A stretch of DNA of 64,000 bases from Gordonia prachuapensis (GCF_036350515.1 NZ_JAZDUE010000001.1:248001-312000), one strand, 5' to 3'. Positions 1 through 12,187 are shown, counted from the stretch's first letter. Program-made: numbers and translations. The notes: a model not told the origin generated them from the sequence alone.

Positions 1-3
1 GCG

Positions 4-1827
4 GTGGAGGTGGCAGTGTCTCCGGCTGAGTCCGTGTCACGGCCGTCCGTGTCACCGTCGCTCGGGTCCCGGTCACCCGGGACGCGCCCCGGGGGAGCGA
101 CCGGGATCGTCGTCTCGATGCTGCTCGCGATGCTCTGTGTCCTCAGTGCGTGTGGGTCCATCCCGACGAGTTCGTCTCCCCAGCCGATCACCGCGTTCGA
201 GCGTCAGGGCCCGACGAACGAAGTCCCGGAACCGCAGGCGGACATGGATCCGGAGTCGCTCGTCCGCTCGTTCCTCCAGGCCACCGCCGACCCCGACTCG
301 GGGCACGAGGCCGCACGCAAGTTCCTCACCACCGCGGCGTCCGAGCAGTGGGACGACCGCGGGGACATGCTGATCGTCGACGAGATCAACATCTTCGTCG
401 ACCAGCGCAGCGAAGACGCCGTGCGACTGCGCCTCATCGGCGACAACGTCGGCACCTTGACGACCGCCGGGGAGCTGCTACCCGCCACGGGGCGGGTGGA
501 GACGAGTCTGTCGCTGACCCGCGCCGGGGACCAGTGGCGCATCGACGGGCCGTTGCCGAACGGCACCATGATCGATCGCAACCAGTTCGACGCCGCCTAC
601 CGCGCCGCGACGCTGTACTTCACCGACCGCAGCCTCGAACGTCTGGTCGCCGATCCGCGGTGGTTCTACTCGGGCACGGGTTCCGACCCGACCGCACTGC
701 TCACCCGGTTGATCGCGGGGCCCGCATCCGAACTCAACGGTGCCGTGGACAGTGGCTTCCCCAACGGGGCGGCCCTGCGTGGACCGGTCACATCGCTGTC
801 CGACGGCGGGGTGCGGGTGGAGTTGACCGGCATCGGATCCAGTTCCACCCGCGACCGAACGGCGCTGGCCGCCCAGATCATCTGGACGCTGGACGCGGCC
901 GACATCGGCGGCCCGTATGTGATCAATGCCGACGGGGGGCCGCTCATCCCTGAACGCGCGCCCGGGTGGCAGACAGCCGACGTGCAGTCGTTCGACCCCA
1001 CGGCGGTGCCGGCCACCGACGTCGGTCTCAACATCATCCGACTGGGTGCGATGCTCAAGGTGACCGATTCGGGAACGGTCCCCGTGGACGGGCCGCTGGG
1101 GACCAGTACGGCGGTGCGGTCGGCGGTGATCTCCGCGGACGGGCAGCGTACGGCCTCGGTGCGCGCCCGCGGCGGTGGCGGACCGCGGCTGGAACTGGGG
1201 ATCGGGCCGTACGGCGGCACCCCCTCGGTGGTCACCTCGGGCGACTCGATCACCCGACCGTCGTTCGGCCAGGACGCCGACACCGTGTGGGCCGTCGTGG
1301 ACGGTCAGCCGGTCCAGTGGGTACGCGACGAATCCGGCGACAGCGAGCGCCTCGCGCCGGTGGACGCCGAGGCGATCGCCACGGTGGCCCGCGGGCCGAT
1401 CACCGAACTGCAGGTGGCGCCCGACGGTGTCCGCGTGGCGCTGATCGTCGGCGGGCAGGTGGTGTTCGCGGTCGTGGCCACCAATGCGGAAGGTGCTGTG
1501 TCACTGGCGAACCCGCGGATCGCCGCCTACAACATCGGGAGCCGGGCACTGTCGTTGGACTGGGCGTCGCCGACGACGGTGATGGTCGCCCGGGACGCGC
1601 TCGAGTCGCCCGTCGTGCAGCTGTCGATCAACGGCACGCCCGCCGTCGGCCTGCTGTCGGGCAACCTGTCGCCGCCGGTGCGAGCCGTCGTCGCCGACCA
1701 GTCGACGGTGTACGTGGGGGACACCCGCGGGGTGCTGCGACTCGGGAGCTCGAACGGCCAGCCCGATCAGTATTGGACCGAGGTCGAGCCGGCGATGGCG
1801 CCCGATGTCATCCCCGTGTTGCCCTGA
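4..1827 (+). CDS. lpqB: Lipoprotein LpqB
   Basis: LpqB is an envelope lipoprotein that works with the MtrAB two-component system in mycobacteria. The N-terminus carries a hydrophobic stretch ending in the lipobox LSAC, with the lipidated Cys at about residue 50. A GerMN-like domain follows (roughly residues 70-330), then a beta-propeller-like half to the C-terminus. Length (607 aa from this GTG) is slightly above the usual 580-600, so the true start may lie closer to the signal peptide; the frame is open close to the window edge, so an upstream start cannot be excluded. mtrA and mtrB would lie to the left, outside the window. The gene is followed convergently by comF, as Rv3244c sits near Rv3242c in M. 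tuberculosis. Identification rests on sequence and synteny. Confidence 0.9.
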   Translation: MEVAVSPAESVSRPSVSPSLGSRSPGTRPGGATGIVVSMLLAMLCVLSACGSIPTSSSPQPITAFERQGPTNEVPEPQADMDPESLVRSFLQATADPDSGHEAARKFLTTAASEQWDDRGDMLIVDEINIFVDQRSEDAVRLRLIGDNVGTLTTAGELLPATGRVETSLSLTRAGDQWRIDGPLPNGTMIDRNQFDAAYRAATLYFTDRSLERLVADPRWFYSGTGSDPTALLTRLIAGPASELNGAVDSGFPNGAALRGPVTSLSDGGVRVELTGIGSSSTRDRTALAAQIIWTLDAADIGGPYVINADGGPLIPERAPGWQTADVQSFDPTAVPATDVGLNIIRLGAMLKVTDSGTVPVDGPLGTSTAVRSAVISADGQRTASVRARGGGGPRLELGIGPYGGTPSVVTSGDSITRPSFGQDADTVWAVVDGQPVQWVRDESGDSERLAPVDAEAIATVARGPITELQVAPDGVRVALIVGGQVVFAVVATNAEGAVSLANPRIAAYNIGSRALSLDWASPTTVMVARDALESPVVQLSINGTPAVGLLSGNLSPPVRAVVADQSTVYVGDTRGVLRLGSSNGQPDQYWTEVEPAMAPDVIPVLP

Positions 1828-1846
1828 CGCGCCCCCGCCCCCGACA

Positions 1847-2554
1847 TCAGGCTGCCGCGATGACGACCACCGTGCTCACGTGCAGGTCATGCGCGGCCAG
1901 CACCCGGCACGATTGGGCTGCGGTCGCGCCCGTGGTCAGGATGTCGTCGACGAGCACCACCGGGCCGGCGATGGTGCACAGACGGGGCACGAACCGCCGT
2001 CGCACGTGGACGGCATCGGAGAGATTGGCGACGCGCGCGCGGGCGTCGAGACCGGCCGAATCCCGCGCCCGGCCCGAAGTGACCAGGGCGTCGGCGACGG
2101 CCACGCGCCGACCGAGTCGGCCGGCCGCCGCCCGGGCGATCGCGGCCACCGGGTCACCGCCGCGGCGACGCGCCGCCGATACGCGGGTCGGTGCGGGCAC
2201 CAGGGTCAGCGTGTCGCCGTCCGGAATCTCGCCCCATTGCGCCAGGGTCACGATCCCCCGGGCCAGTGCGTTGCCGAGCGGGCCGATCAGGTCACGGCGG
2301 CCGTGTTCTTTCATGGCGATCAGGGTCGACCGGTACGTTCCGCGGTAGCGCCCGAGCGCCCATGCGGGGACGCCGATCTCCACTCGCGGTTCGAGCCGCA
2401 CCGGGCTGTCGGTCAGTGTCCTCGCGCACTCGTCACACCAGTCGGTGCCGGGTTCTCCGCAGCCACCGCATTGTGTCGGGACCATCAGATCTGCCCCGGA
2501 CCGGAGGATCTCGGCGGCGTGGGCGGCCGGCCCGGTTCGGCGCGCACGGGGCAC
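1847..2554 (-). CDS. ComF family phosphoribosyltransferase-like protein
   Basis: A ComF-type protein (Rv3242c equivalent). The N-terminal zinc-finger-like pair CGGC and CDEC lies just after the start, and the C-terminal PRPP-binding loop reads VVLVDDILTTGAT. Members are linked to DNA uptake in competent bacteria, but in actinobacteria the role is unknown. I chose the GTG at 2554 because it keeps the short hydrophobic lead that usually precedes the first Cys pair (ADLMVPTQCGGC). An ATG at 2485 would give 212 aa and is the main alternative. Frame-open sequence further upstream is Arg/Pro rich and looks non-coding. It is transcribed away from hpf and converges on lpqB. Confidence 0.82.
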   Translation of the reverse strand: MPRARRTGPAAHAAEILRSGADLMVPTQCGGCGEPGTDWCDECARTLTDSPVRLEPRVEIGVPAWALGRYRGTYRSTLIAMKEHGRRDLIGPLGNALARGIVTLAQWGEIPDGDTLTLVPAPTRVSAARRRGGDPVAAIARAAAGRLGRRVAVADALVTSGRARDSAGLDARARVANLSDAVHVRRRFVPRLCTIAGPVVLVDDILTTGATAAQSCRVLAAHDLHVSTVVVIAAA

Positions 2555-3010
2555 ACCGACAGGATGCCGCCCCGGCGGCCCCCGTCGACGTGGTCGGACC
2601 CGTCGTCGCGCGATCTGTGGATCGCCGGCCCGGATGTGCACAGTGCGAGACGACGCGGTTGCGCGGAAACGTGGCCAGTAGGCGAACTTCGGGCTACGGT
2701 CGTAGGCACAACAGGTAGCCGCCGCTTTTCGCGAGGAGGTGAGGCCCCTGCCCCTGAGTGTCAGCCGTCGGCTGGCATGGATTCGATTCCCTACCGATGA
2801 CGAAGGTGTCAGCGCGACAAGAGGTCTGGTGTTGCCGCGCCCGGATGCGATCGTTCGCACGAGTCAGGTCGCAGCAGGTGCAGCGGGGTCAACGGATCTC
2901 CCGCCCACTCCCATCAGCGGCAGCATGCCGCCTCTACCGATGGATCGGGACACGTCGCGCCGTGGCGCCGGAGTCGCGCGCCGGGAACCATCACAAGGAG
3001 GTAGTTGTAT
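2555..3010. other. Intergenic region between divergent comF and hpf
   Basis: About 450 bases with no convincing gene. Short open frames here have poor codon usage and no recognisable protein. The region should hold the promoters of both divergent genes; the only clear signal is the strong Shine-Dalgarno for hpf at its right end. Confidence 0.55.
2995..3002 (+). promoter_or_regulatory. Shine-Dalgarno of hpf
   Basis: AAGGAGGT, a near-perfect anti-16S match, ends 8 nt before the ATG at 3011. It settles the start on this ATG rather than the in-frame TTG at 3005. Confidence 0.85.
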
Positions 3011-3814
3011 ATGTCAACAGTCATCCACCGCAAAGGCCACCGCGAGTCGAAGGTCGGTGATCGCGCCCCCGAACCGACTCGTGAGAGCAAGAAGAACTCC
3101 TCGTCCCCCGACGAGGCCTTCGATCCCAGCTTCGCCTTCGTCCGACCTGCCGGCACCGTCGCCGCCGACGAACCCGCCGAACCCAATGCCAAGGTCGACA
3201 TCAGTGGACGCAACGTCGAGATCCCCGATCACTACCGCATCTACGTCGGCGACAAGCTCGCCCGGCTGGAGCGTTTCGACCCTTCCATCTTCCGTTTCGA
3301 CGTCGAACTGAACCACGAACGCAACCGCAGGCAATCCAAGGTCTGTCAACAGGTCGAGATCACCGCCGTCGGGAAGGGCCCCAAGGCCCGGGCCCAGGCA
3401 TGTGGCGAGAACTTCTATGCAGCTCTGGAGGCCGCGCTGGACAAGCTGGAATCGCGGCTGCGTCGCGTCAAGGACCGGCGACGGGTGTCCTACGGCAACC
3501 GCCGCCCGATCTCGGTCGCCGAGGCCACCGAGATCGGGGCCCCGCCGTTGCGGGACGGCCAGCTCACCGCCCAGCCCGATGCGGAGGGCGACGACCCCGA
3601 TCAGACCTGGGACGACGGGGTCGAACTGCACGAACCCGGGCAGGTCGTGCGTGTCAAGGAGCACGAGGCCGTGCCGATGTCGGTGGACGACGCCCTCTAC
3701 GAGATGGAACTCGTCGGTCACGACTTCTTCCTGTTCCATGACAAGGAGAGCGACAAACCGTCGGTGGTCTACCGGCGTCACGCGTTCGACTATGGGTTGA
3801 TCAGGCTCGCGTGA
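3011..3814 (+). CDS. hpf: Long-form ribosome hibernation promoting factor
   Basis: Binds the 30S decoding region and, through its C-terminal domain, dimerises ribosomes into inactive 100S particles when growth slows. A 60-residue polar N-terminal extension comes first. The S30AE domain (about residues 60-160) contains VDISGRNVEIPDHY and a basic helix rich in KxRRVKDRRR. The C-terminal dimerisation domain is near residues 210-267, with the typical ending HDFFLFHDKE...VVYRRHAFDYGLIRL. At 267 aa it is a long-form member; the N-terminal extension is somewhat longer than in model species. It lies directly upstream of secA, as Rv3241c does next to secA1. Confidence 0.95.
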   Translation: MSTVIHRKGHRESKVGDRAPEPTRESKKNSSSPDEAFDPSFAFVRPAGTVAADEPAEPNAKVDISGRNVEIPDHYRIYVGDKLARLERFDPSIFRFDVELNHERNRRQSKVCQQVEITAVGKGPKARAQACGENFYAALEAALDKLESRLRRVKDRRRVSYGNRRPISVAEATEIGAPPLRDGQLTAQPDAEGDDPDQTWDDGVELHEPGQVVRVKEHEAVPMSVDDALYEMELVGHDFFLFHDKESDKPSVVYRRHAFDYGLIRLA

Positions 3815-3923
3815 CACCGATCAGGTTGCACTAAGGCGGCCTGAGTACCATGGAATCCGGTCTGTACTGTGCTGCAGGCCGGATTTCGTGTGTTGTCGAC
3901 ATGAGTGAGGGACTCGATCCACG

Positions 3924-6788
<2,865 letters not shown>

Positions 6789-6845
6789 CCGGACGTCCCC
6801 AGGTCCGAGAATTCTCGGGGTCGAGCGGAACCGGTCGTCGAGCTG

Positions 6846-7427
6846 GTGCGTCCGATACTCATGGAGACCCCTCGAGTCCTGATCCGGCCCGCCGCGCCCT
6901 ACGAACCGCCACCGCATCCGGTCGACCACAGCGGTGACATCGTCGCCCTGCCCGCGGCCGCCGATCCCGCCGCCACACCGGCCGCCGGAACCCGGCAGCG
7001 GGGTGCGCCGCCGACAGTCGCGGTGTCGAGGGCGGGCATCGACGCGAGGCGGTTCGCGATCCGTGCGATCACCCTGGTGCTCGAGGTCGTCGATCGCCGT
7101 CGCAGCCTGGCTCAGCTCGACCCGGTCGCGCCCGTCCCACTCATCGACAGCGTGGAAGCGCTGGTCCGCGCATGTTCTACGGGCGCCGCCGGACCAGGCG
7201 CAGGCGGGGGCGAGACGGCAGGGCTGCGGCGGTTGCACGTACAGATGCTCGGCCCCGGAGCCGCGGAGGTCTTCGGGAGCTACCGGCGCGGGCAACGCGT
7301 GCGTGCCTTCGCGGGACGGATCGAACAGATGCCCCGCCGGGTGCGTCCGGCGCCGGGGACGCCGCGGCCCGGACTCACCCGCACCGTCGAGTATCGCTGG
7401 CAACTCGTCGCCTTCACGCTGGTCTGA
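6846..7427 (+). CDS. Rv3235 family protein
   Basis: Similar in place and pattern to the mycobacterial Rv3235 family, whose function is unknown. The N-terminal 60 residues are Pro/Ala/Arg rich and of low complexity. The conserved C-terminal part (about 70-193) starts at a helix like ARRFAIRAITLVLEVVDRRR and ends in the family-typical strand segment with GSYRRGQRVRAFAGRIE and YRWQLVAFTLV. A second possible start is the ATG at 6861. It is 57 bases after secA, on the same strand. No enzyme motif is visible. Confidence 0.75.
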   Translation: MRPILMETPRVLIRPAAPYEPPPHPVDHSGDIVALPAAADPAATPAAGTRQRGAPPTVAVSRAGIDARRFAIRAITLVLEVVDRRRSLAQLDPVAPVPLIDSVEALVRACSTGAAGPGAGGGETAGLRRLHVQMLGPGAAEVFGSYRRGQRVRAFAGRIEQMPRRVRPAPGTPRPGLTRTVEYRWQLVAFTLV

Positions 7428-7544
7428 CGATGTGGCGGGCGCGTGGCCGGCAGACCTGATCGGTGCCCGCTTCGGCGTCGGGCGCCGGAGTGCAACCTGG
7501 CATCGTCCCAGAGCTACCGGCCCGCGGCCACTAGGATCGCAACC

Positions 7545-9026
7545 GTGGTGAACCGTCTGTCCCCGCGCGAAGCGATGTTCTACTTCCTCGACGAGTCCGG
7601 GACCACGACACACCTGGGGGCGTTGCTCATCGTCGACCCCTCAGAACCCGACGAGCCGCCCGCGCCGGACGTCGACCGGACCTCGACCTCCGACTCGCCG
7701 TCGGCCGTACGCGGCCCACGGGCCCTCGACTACCCGGGCCTGGTCGCGCTGGTCGAGAATCGCCTCCAGACGATTCCCCGATACCGTCAGGTCGTTCAGG
7801 AGGTGACCCTGGGCCTCGCCCGACCGGTGTGGGTCGACGACCCCGACTTCGACATCAACTTCCACATCCGTCGCTCCGGGTTGCCGCGTCCAGGTGACAC
7901 CGCGCAGCTGCAGGACCTCATCGCCCGCGTGATGTCGCGTCCGCTCGACCGGACCCGCCCACTGTGGGAGATGTACCTGATCGAGGGGTTGCCGGACGGC
8001 CGGCAGGCGATCCTCACCAAGACCCACCGCTGTCTGGTCGACGACGACGCCGCCCTCGAGATCAGCGAGGCGATCTGCGACGAGCAGACATCCGTCGAGC
8101 GACTCACCGAGGATCTGTGGATGCCGGGGTCGCCGCCGAGCGGCGTCTCGCTGGCGTTGGGTGCGGTGGCCGAGGCGATCTCGCGGCCGGGTGATCTGGT
8201 CGATTCGCTGGTGCACGGCAACTCGATCGTCGCCGAGATGCGCTCGACCACCGAGGACGTGGTGCGTCGGGTCGGCAGCATCGTGCAGCAGCTCACCGAC
8301 TCGGCCCCGGCGAGCCCGCTCAACAGCTCGACGACCTCGACCCGGATCTTCGCGGTCGCGTCGGTGCCGCGCCGCGGGTGCGCGAAGATCGCCGACCGCT
8401 ACGACTGCACCGTCAACGACGTCGAGCTGGCGATCATCTCCGGCGTGATGCGCCGATGGATGCTGTCCTTCGACGAGTCGGTCCACGTGGCCGACACGGT
8501 CCGCGTCGTCCTGCCGTTGTCGGCGCGCGATCCGTCGGTGGAACGGCGGGTCGACACCGACGGTCGTTGGATCGCCGTCGGCAAACCCAGCTTCGTCACC
8601 GATCTCCCGGTGGGCGAGGACAATCCGGCGGTCCGGCTCGCCCAGGTCGCGGGGCTGGCCAATCGGTACGCGCAGTCCTCTCGTCGGTTGTCGCTCGGCC
8701 CACAGCCGATCCTGCCCGAGTTGGGGGTGGTGCCGTTCCCGGAGCTCAGCTCGCGGGCGTTCCGTAGCCTCAACAGCCGCGCCTACAACGTCCCGGTCGG
8801 GATGGGGACCTCGCCCGTCGCGAACCGGTTCGTGGACGGTTGTCCCGTCACCGCGATGTATGCGATCCCGACTCTGATGGCGCAGCGCGCGCTGGCCATC
8901 AGCATCACCGACTACCACGACAACCTGCAGTTCGCGTTCCTCGCCGACCGCGGGGTCATGAACGACCTACCCGCCATGACCGAGTACGTGACCGAGGCAT
9001 ACGACGAACTCGTGGCCACCAAGTGA
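7545..9026 (+). CDS. WS/DGAT-like acyltransferase with a degenerate active-site motif
   Basis: Belongs to the wax ester synthase/diacylglycerol acyltransferase family (Tgs-like), which esterifies acyl-CoA to alcohols or diacylglycerol for storage lipid. The N-terminus VNRLSPREAMFYFLDE and C-terminal SNVPG-region equivalents (about residues 420-450) fit the family, and 493 aa is the normal size. The catalytic HHxxxDG motif, however, reads HRCLVDD (near residue 162): the second, catalytic His is Arg and the Gly is Asp. It occupies the place of Rv3234c/Rv3233c. I infer a non-catalytic or altered paralogue. Start is one of two adjacent GTG codons (7545 or 7548). Confidence 0.85.
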   Translation: MVNRLSPREAMFYFLDESGTTTHLGALLIVDPSEPDEPPAPDVDRTSTSDSPSAVRGPRALDYPGLVALVENRLQTIPRYRQVVQEVTLGLARPVWVDDPDFDINFHIRRSGLPRPGDTAQLQDLIARVMSRPLDRTRPLWEMYLIEGLPDGRQAILTKTHRCLVDDDAALEISEAICDEQTSVERLTEDLWMPGSPPSGVSLALGAVAEAISRPGDLVDSLVHGNSIVAEMRSTTEDVVRRVGSIVQQLTDSAPASPLNSSTTSTRIFAVASVPRRGCAKIADRYDCTVNDVELAIISGVMRRWMLSFDESVHVADTVRVVLPLSARDPSVERRVDTDGRWIAVGKPSFVTDLPVGEDNPAVRLAQVAGLANRYAQSSRRLSLGPQPILPELGVVPFPELSSRAFRSLNSRAYNVPVGMGTSPVANRFVDGCPVTAMYAIPTLMAQRALAISITDYHDNLQFAFLADRGVMNDLPAMTEYVTEAYDELVATK

Positions 9027-9092
9027 CCCGGGGGCGTGCACTAGGGTTGGGCTGTTTGTCGATGCAGGTCGATCGGTGAGGGGAAGAGTGCG

Positions 9093-9659
9093 ATGAGGGT
9101 GTATCTGCCGGCAACACTGGCAATGCTGATGCAGCTCAACGAGGTCGGCGAGTTCCGGGCGATCGGTGGAACCGGTTTCGCGCTCACCCCGACACTGCGG
9201 GAGGCATTCGTCTCCGGCGACGACGAAGAACTGGCCGAGGTCGCGATGCGGGAGGCCGCGCGCGCCTCCCTTCGCCTACTGGCCGGCGAGGCGCCGGAGT
9301 CCGGCGACACCGACGCGGACGCGGATCTCGCCGACGACGAGCGGTCCACCAAGCCGGGGGACACGCCACGGTTGCCGCCACGTCGAGTGGTGGTCGCCGC
9401 CGACGTCGCCGATGTGACGCTGCACCCCGAACTCGACGACGCCGTGATCAAGATCCACGGTCCGGTGCCGCTGCGTGACATCGCATCGGTGCACGTCGAC
9501 GTCGCCGAGGCGGAGGACAAGGTTCGCGCCGCCGTCGTGGTGGTCGACGCCGCAGATCTCGGCGATCAGGACGCCGAGCTCGCCGTCGGCGACGTCGAGG
9601 ATTTCGACCTCGCCTGGTATGCGACCCAGGAGCTCCCGTTCCTGCTCGAACTCCTCTGA
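9093..9659 (+). CDS. DUF6912 family protein (Rv3231c-like)
   Basis: A 188-aa protein of unknown function matching the actinobacterial DUF6912/Rv3231c type, recognised from the opening MRVYLPATLAMLMQL and its position before the reductase gene. A conserved N-terminal part (1-70) is followed by an acidic linker (about 70-95) and a second domain with VVVAADVADVTLHP and a C-terminal DLAWYATQELPFLLELL helix. It starts at an ATG 66 bases after the acyltransferase and is probably co-transcribed with it. Confidence 0.78.
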   Translation: MRVYLPATLAMLMQLNEVGEFRAIGGTGFALTPTLREAFVSGDDEELAEVAMREAARASLRLLAGEAPESGDTDADADLADDERSTKPGDTPRLPPRRVVVAADVADVTLHPELDDAVIKIHGPVPLRDIASVHVDVAEAEDKVRAAVVVVDAADLGDQDAELAVGDVEDFDLAWYATQELPFLLELL

Positions 9660-9689
9660 CGGGGCTTTGCACCGTCACCACGGTCGCGT

Positions 9690-9709
9690 AACCTACGGGA
9701 CCGTAGGTT
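9690..9709. promoter_or_regulatory. 20-bp palindromic operator upstream of the reductase
   Basis: AACCTACG-GGAC-CGTAGGTT, with perfect 8-bp arms, lies 55 bases before the reductase start. The same arms with a different 4-base centre recur at 12168-12187 before the first desaturase. Repetition of one palindrome before two functionally linked genes indicates a dedicated repressor, probably TetR-type by site architecture. The repressor is not identified. Confidence 0.75.
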
Positions 9710-9764
9710 GATGGTCGGCGATGCCGTTCGAGGTGACCCGTGGTCACGGTGAGGTGGTGCTGGA

Positions 9765-10889
9765 GTGGGGTGGCTCGAGCGGTTCGAGGAGCCGGTGGCC
9801 GGGATCGCGACCCGCAGCCGGGGTTCACGATGGGCGCGTGCGGCGGTCGCCCGGATCACGACCCCGTTGCTGCCGGATGACTACCTTCACCTGGCGAATC
9901 CGCTGTGGTCGGCGAGGGAACTGCGCGGAAAAGTCGTGTCGGTGACGGCCGAAACCGAGGACTCGGCCACCATCCGCATCCGTCCCGGATGGGGATTCTC
10001 CTTCGACTACGCCGCCGGGCAGTACGTCGGCATCGGCGTGCTCATGCAGGGCCGCTGGACGTGGCGGTCGTATTCGCTGACGTCGGTGCCGGTTTCGGCT
10101 GTCGACAGCGGACAGGACCGGACCATCTCGATCACCGTCAAGGCCATGCCGGAGGGATTTCTGTCCTCGCATCTGGTCACCGGACTGGAGCCGGGCACGG
10201 TGGTTCGACTCGCGGCGCCGCGCGGCGAATTCGTCCTTCCCGAGCCGCTACCGGCCAAGATCTTGTTCGCCACCGCGGGCAGCGGCATCACGCCGATCAT
10301 CGCGATGCTGCGGACGATCCGGCACCGTGGGCAGCACACCGACATCCGGGTGGTGCATTCCGTGCCGTCGGCGGCCGATCTGTTGTTCGCCGAGGAACTG
10401 GGCTCGATGGCCGATGACGGGCTCATCGACCTGCACGTCCAGACCACGCGTTCCGACGGTCAGCTCACCCCGCAGCGACTGGAGAACCTGGTGCCCGATT
10501 GGCGTCTCCGCGAGACGTGGGCATGTGGTCCGGCGGGCTTTCTCGACTCCCTACAGGCCATGTTCACCGAGTCGGGTGTCGGCGACTCGCTGCACATCGA
10601 GCGTTTCGCGCTCGAGCGGGGCGCCGTCGGGGCACGAGGCGGCACCGTGTCGTTCCAGCGGTCGGGGCAGTCAACAGAGGTCGACGGCGCGACGACCCTG
10701 CTGGAGGCCGGCGAGTCGGCCGGCGTGCTGATGCCGTTCGGCTGCCGGATGGGGATCTGCCAGAGCTGCGTCGTCATGTTGGAGCAGGGCTGCGTCCGCG
10801 ACCTCCGGTCGGGCGTCGAGCACGTCGAGGGCGAGCGAATCCAGACCTGCATCAGCGTCGCGGCCGGGGACTGCACGCTCGGCGTGTGA
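9765..10889 (+). CDS. Flavin/2Fe-2S oxidoreductase, electron donor for DesA3-type desaturase
   Basis: Equivalent of Rv3230c, the NADPH oxidoreductase that feeds electrons to the acyl-CoA desaturase DesA3. Domain order: an N-terminal 35-residue segment, an FAD-binding barrel (about 45-145, with RSYSLTSV), an NAD(P)-binding domain (about 150-265, with FATAGSGITPIIAML) and a C-terminal plant-type ferredoxin domain. The cluster Cys are 327, 332, 335 (GCRMGICQSC) and 362 (QTC). At 374 aa it is full length. Start is a GTG. It shares an upstream palindrome with the desaturase 2.5 kb downstream, although an acetyltransferase gene separates them. Confidence 0.9.
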   Translation: MGWLERFEEPVAGIATRSRGSRWARAAVARITTPLLPDDYLHLANPLWSARELRGKVVSVTAETEDSATIRIRPGWGFSFDYAAGQYVGIGVLMQGRWTWRSYSLTSVPVSAVDSGQDRTISITVKAMPEGFLSSHLVTGLEPGTVVRLAAPRGEFVLPEPLPAKILFATAGSGITPIIAMLRTIRHRGQHTDIRVVHSVPSAADLLFAEELGSMADDGLIDLHVQTTRSDGQLTPQRLENLVPDWRLRETWACGPAGFLDSLQAMFTESGVGDSLHIERFALERGAVGARGGTVSFQRSGQSTEVDGATTLLEAGESAGVLMPFGCRMGICQSCVVMLEQGCVRDLRSGVEHVEGERIQTCISVAAGDCTLGV

Positions 10890-10986
10890 TCCGCCGCACC
10901 ACGGCTGCGCTGTTCCGTTCGCGTGTGGGCACGATCGCGTTAGGCTCGGATCCAACGGCCGGTAGTCGACCACGGAGGTGATCCGC

Positions 10987-12084
10987 GTGCGCGCTGAATT
11001 GCCCGAAACACTGGAGATTCCTGTTCTGTCCGACGGGGTCGTGACGTTGCGGGCCCACACACCCGCCGATGTGGAACGTGTCGTGGAGTACGCCACCGAC
11101 CCGCTGACGATGCGCTGGGCCAAGATGCCCTCGCCGTACGGCCGCAACGATGCCGAGCGGTACATCACCGGTGCCCACGCCGGGTGGGTGACCGGCGAGT
11201 CGATGACCTGGGCGATCGAGCGTGACGATCGTTTCGTCGGCAGCGTCGAACTCAAAGGGTCCGGTCGTGCGGTCGAGATCGGCTTCGTCCTGCACCCGGA
11301 CGCGCGCGGTGCGGGAACCGCGCGCCGTGCCATCGTCCTCGCGATCGAGTACGCGGTCGAACACCGCAACGTCGAGGTGGTGCGGTGGGAGGCCGAGGAG
11401 GGCAACCTGGTCAGCCTGCGCACCGCCCACGCGGCCGGCTTCACCCTGCTGGCCAAGATGCCCGACTGGCTGGAGATGAACAGCAAGGTCGTCGACGCCT
11501 GGTGTGCGAAATGGCGCGCGGGTGACGACTTCGAGCCCAAATCCTCCTGGCGCGCAACCACATTCGAAACCGAGCGGTTCCGCCTGCGTCCGCTCGCGGA
11601 GGGCGACGACGAACGCATCCGGGAAACCCTCGACGACCCGATCTCGCGCAAATATCTGTTCGGGCGGCCGGATCCGCTGACCGTCGAACACGCAGCGGCC
11701 GAACGCACCCGCAAATGGTGGACCGCGGCCCGAGGGGAGACCTGTACCTGGGCGGTGGCGGACAAGGAGACCGACGAGTACCTCGGTGACATCTCGATCT
11801 TCGAGATCGACCCCGTCGTCGGCGCGGAGATCGGTTTCTACACCCATCCGGAAGCGCGCGGACGTGGTGTCCTCGGTGAGACGTTCCCGGCCGCGGTCCG
11901 GCATTGCTTCGAGACTCTCGACATCCGTCGCCTGACGATGTTCGCCGCCGACTCCAACGAGGGCAGCAAGGCCCTGGCCCGGCGCGCGGGGATGCACGAG
12001 TTCGGGACCCAGCCTCTGGCGGCCAGCTCGGGCGGTGTGCTCGAGGACCTGGTCGGATACGAGCTGCTCCGTGAGGACGCCTGA
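10987..12084 (+). CDS. Tandem GNAT acetyltransferase (RimJ/RimL-like)
   Basis: Two GNAT N-acetyltransferase domains in one chain of 365 aa. The first (about 10-170) has the acetyl-CoA loop HPDARGAGTARRAI; the second (about 190-360) has HPEARGRGVLGETFP. Both look like the RimJ/RimL class, which acetylates protein N-termini or small amines; the substrate is unknown. I chose the GTG at 10987 because a GGAGG sits 8 nt upstream; the GTG at 10978 overlaps that Shine-Dalgarno. It splits the reductase-desaturase pair and has no palindrome of its own. Confidence 0.85.
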   Translation: MRAELPETLEIPVLSDGVVTLRAHTPADVERVVEYATDPLTMRWAKMPSPYGRNDAERYITGAHAGWVTGESMTWAIERDDRFVGSVELKGSGRAVEIGFVLHPDARGAGTARRAIVLAIEYAVEHRNVEVVRWEAEEGNLVSLRTAHAAGFTLLAKMPDWLEMNSKVVDAWCAKWRAGDDFEPKSSWRATTFETERFRLRPLAEGDDERIRETLDDPISRKYLFGRPDPLTVEHAAAERTRKWWTAARGETCTWAVADKETDEYLGDISIFEIDPVVGAEIGFYTHPEARGRGVLGETFPAAVRHCFETLDIRRLTMFAADSNEGSKALARRAGMHEFGTQPLAASSGGVLEDLVGYELLREDA

Positions 12085-12167
12085 CCGGATCTCGCGCCGG
12101 CCCCGCAGTGGGCTCGATCACATTCATGAGCCCGGAACATCGAATGCTGGACATCGCCGCCCCCGAC

Positions 12168-12187
12168 AACCTACGCTTGCGTAGGTT
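12168..12187. promoter_or_regulatory. 20-bp palindromic operator upstream of the first desaturase
   Basis: AACCTACG-CTTG-CGTAGGTT, with perfect 8-bp arms identical to those at 9690-9709. It is 77 bases before the desaturase ATG. The two copies make an operator far more likely than a chance hairpin. Confidence 0.78.

Noticed and set aside
2739..3311. An open frame running from the comF-hpf gap into hpf
   Set aside because: Low-complexity composition and out-of-frame overlap with hpf, which has a strong ribosome-binding site and family match.
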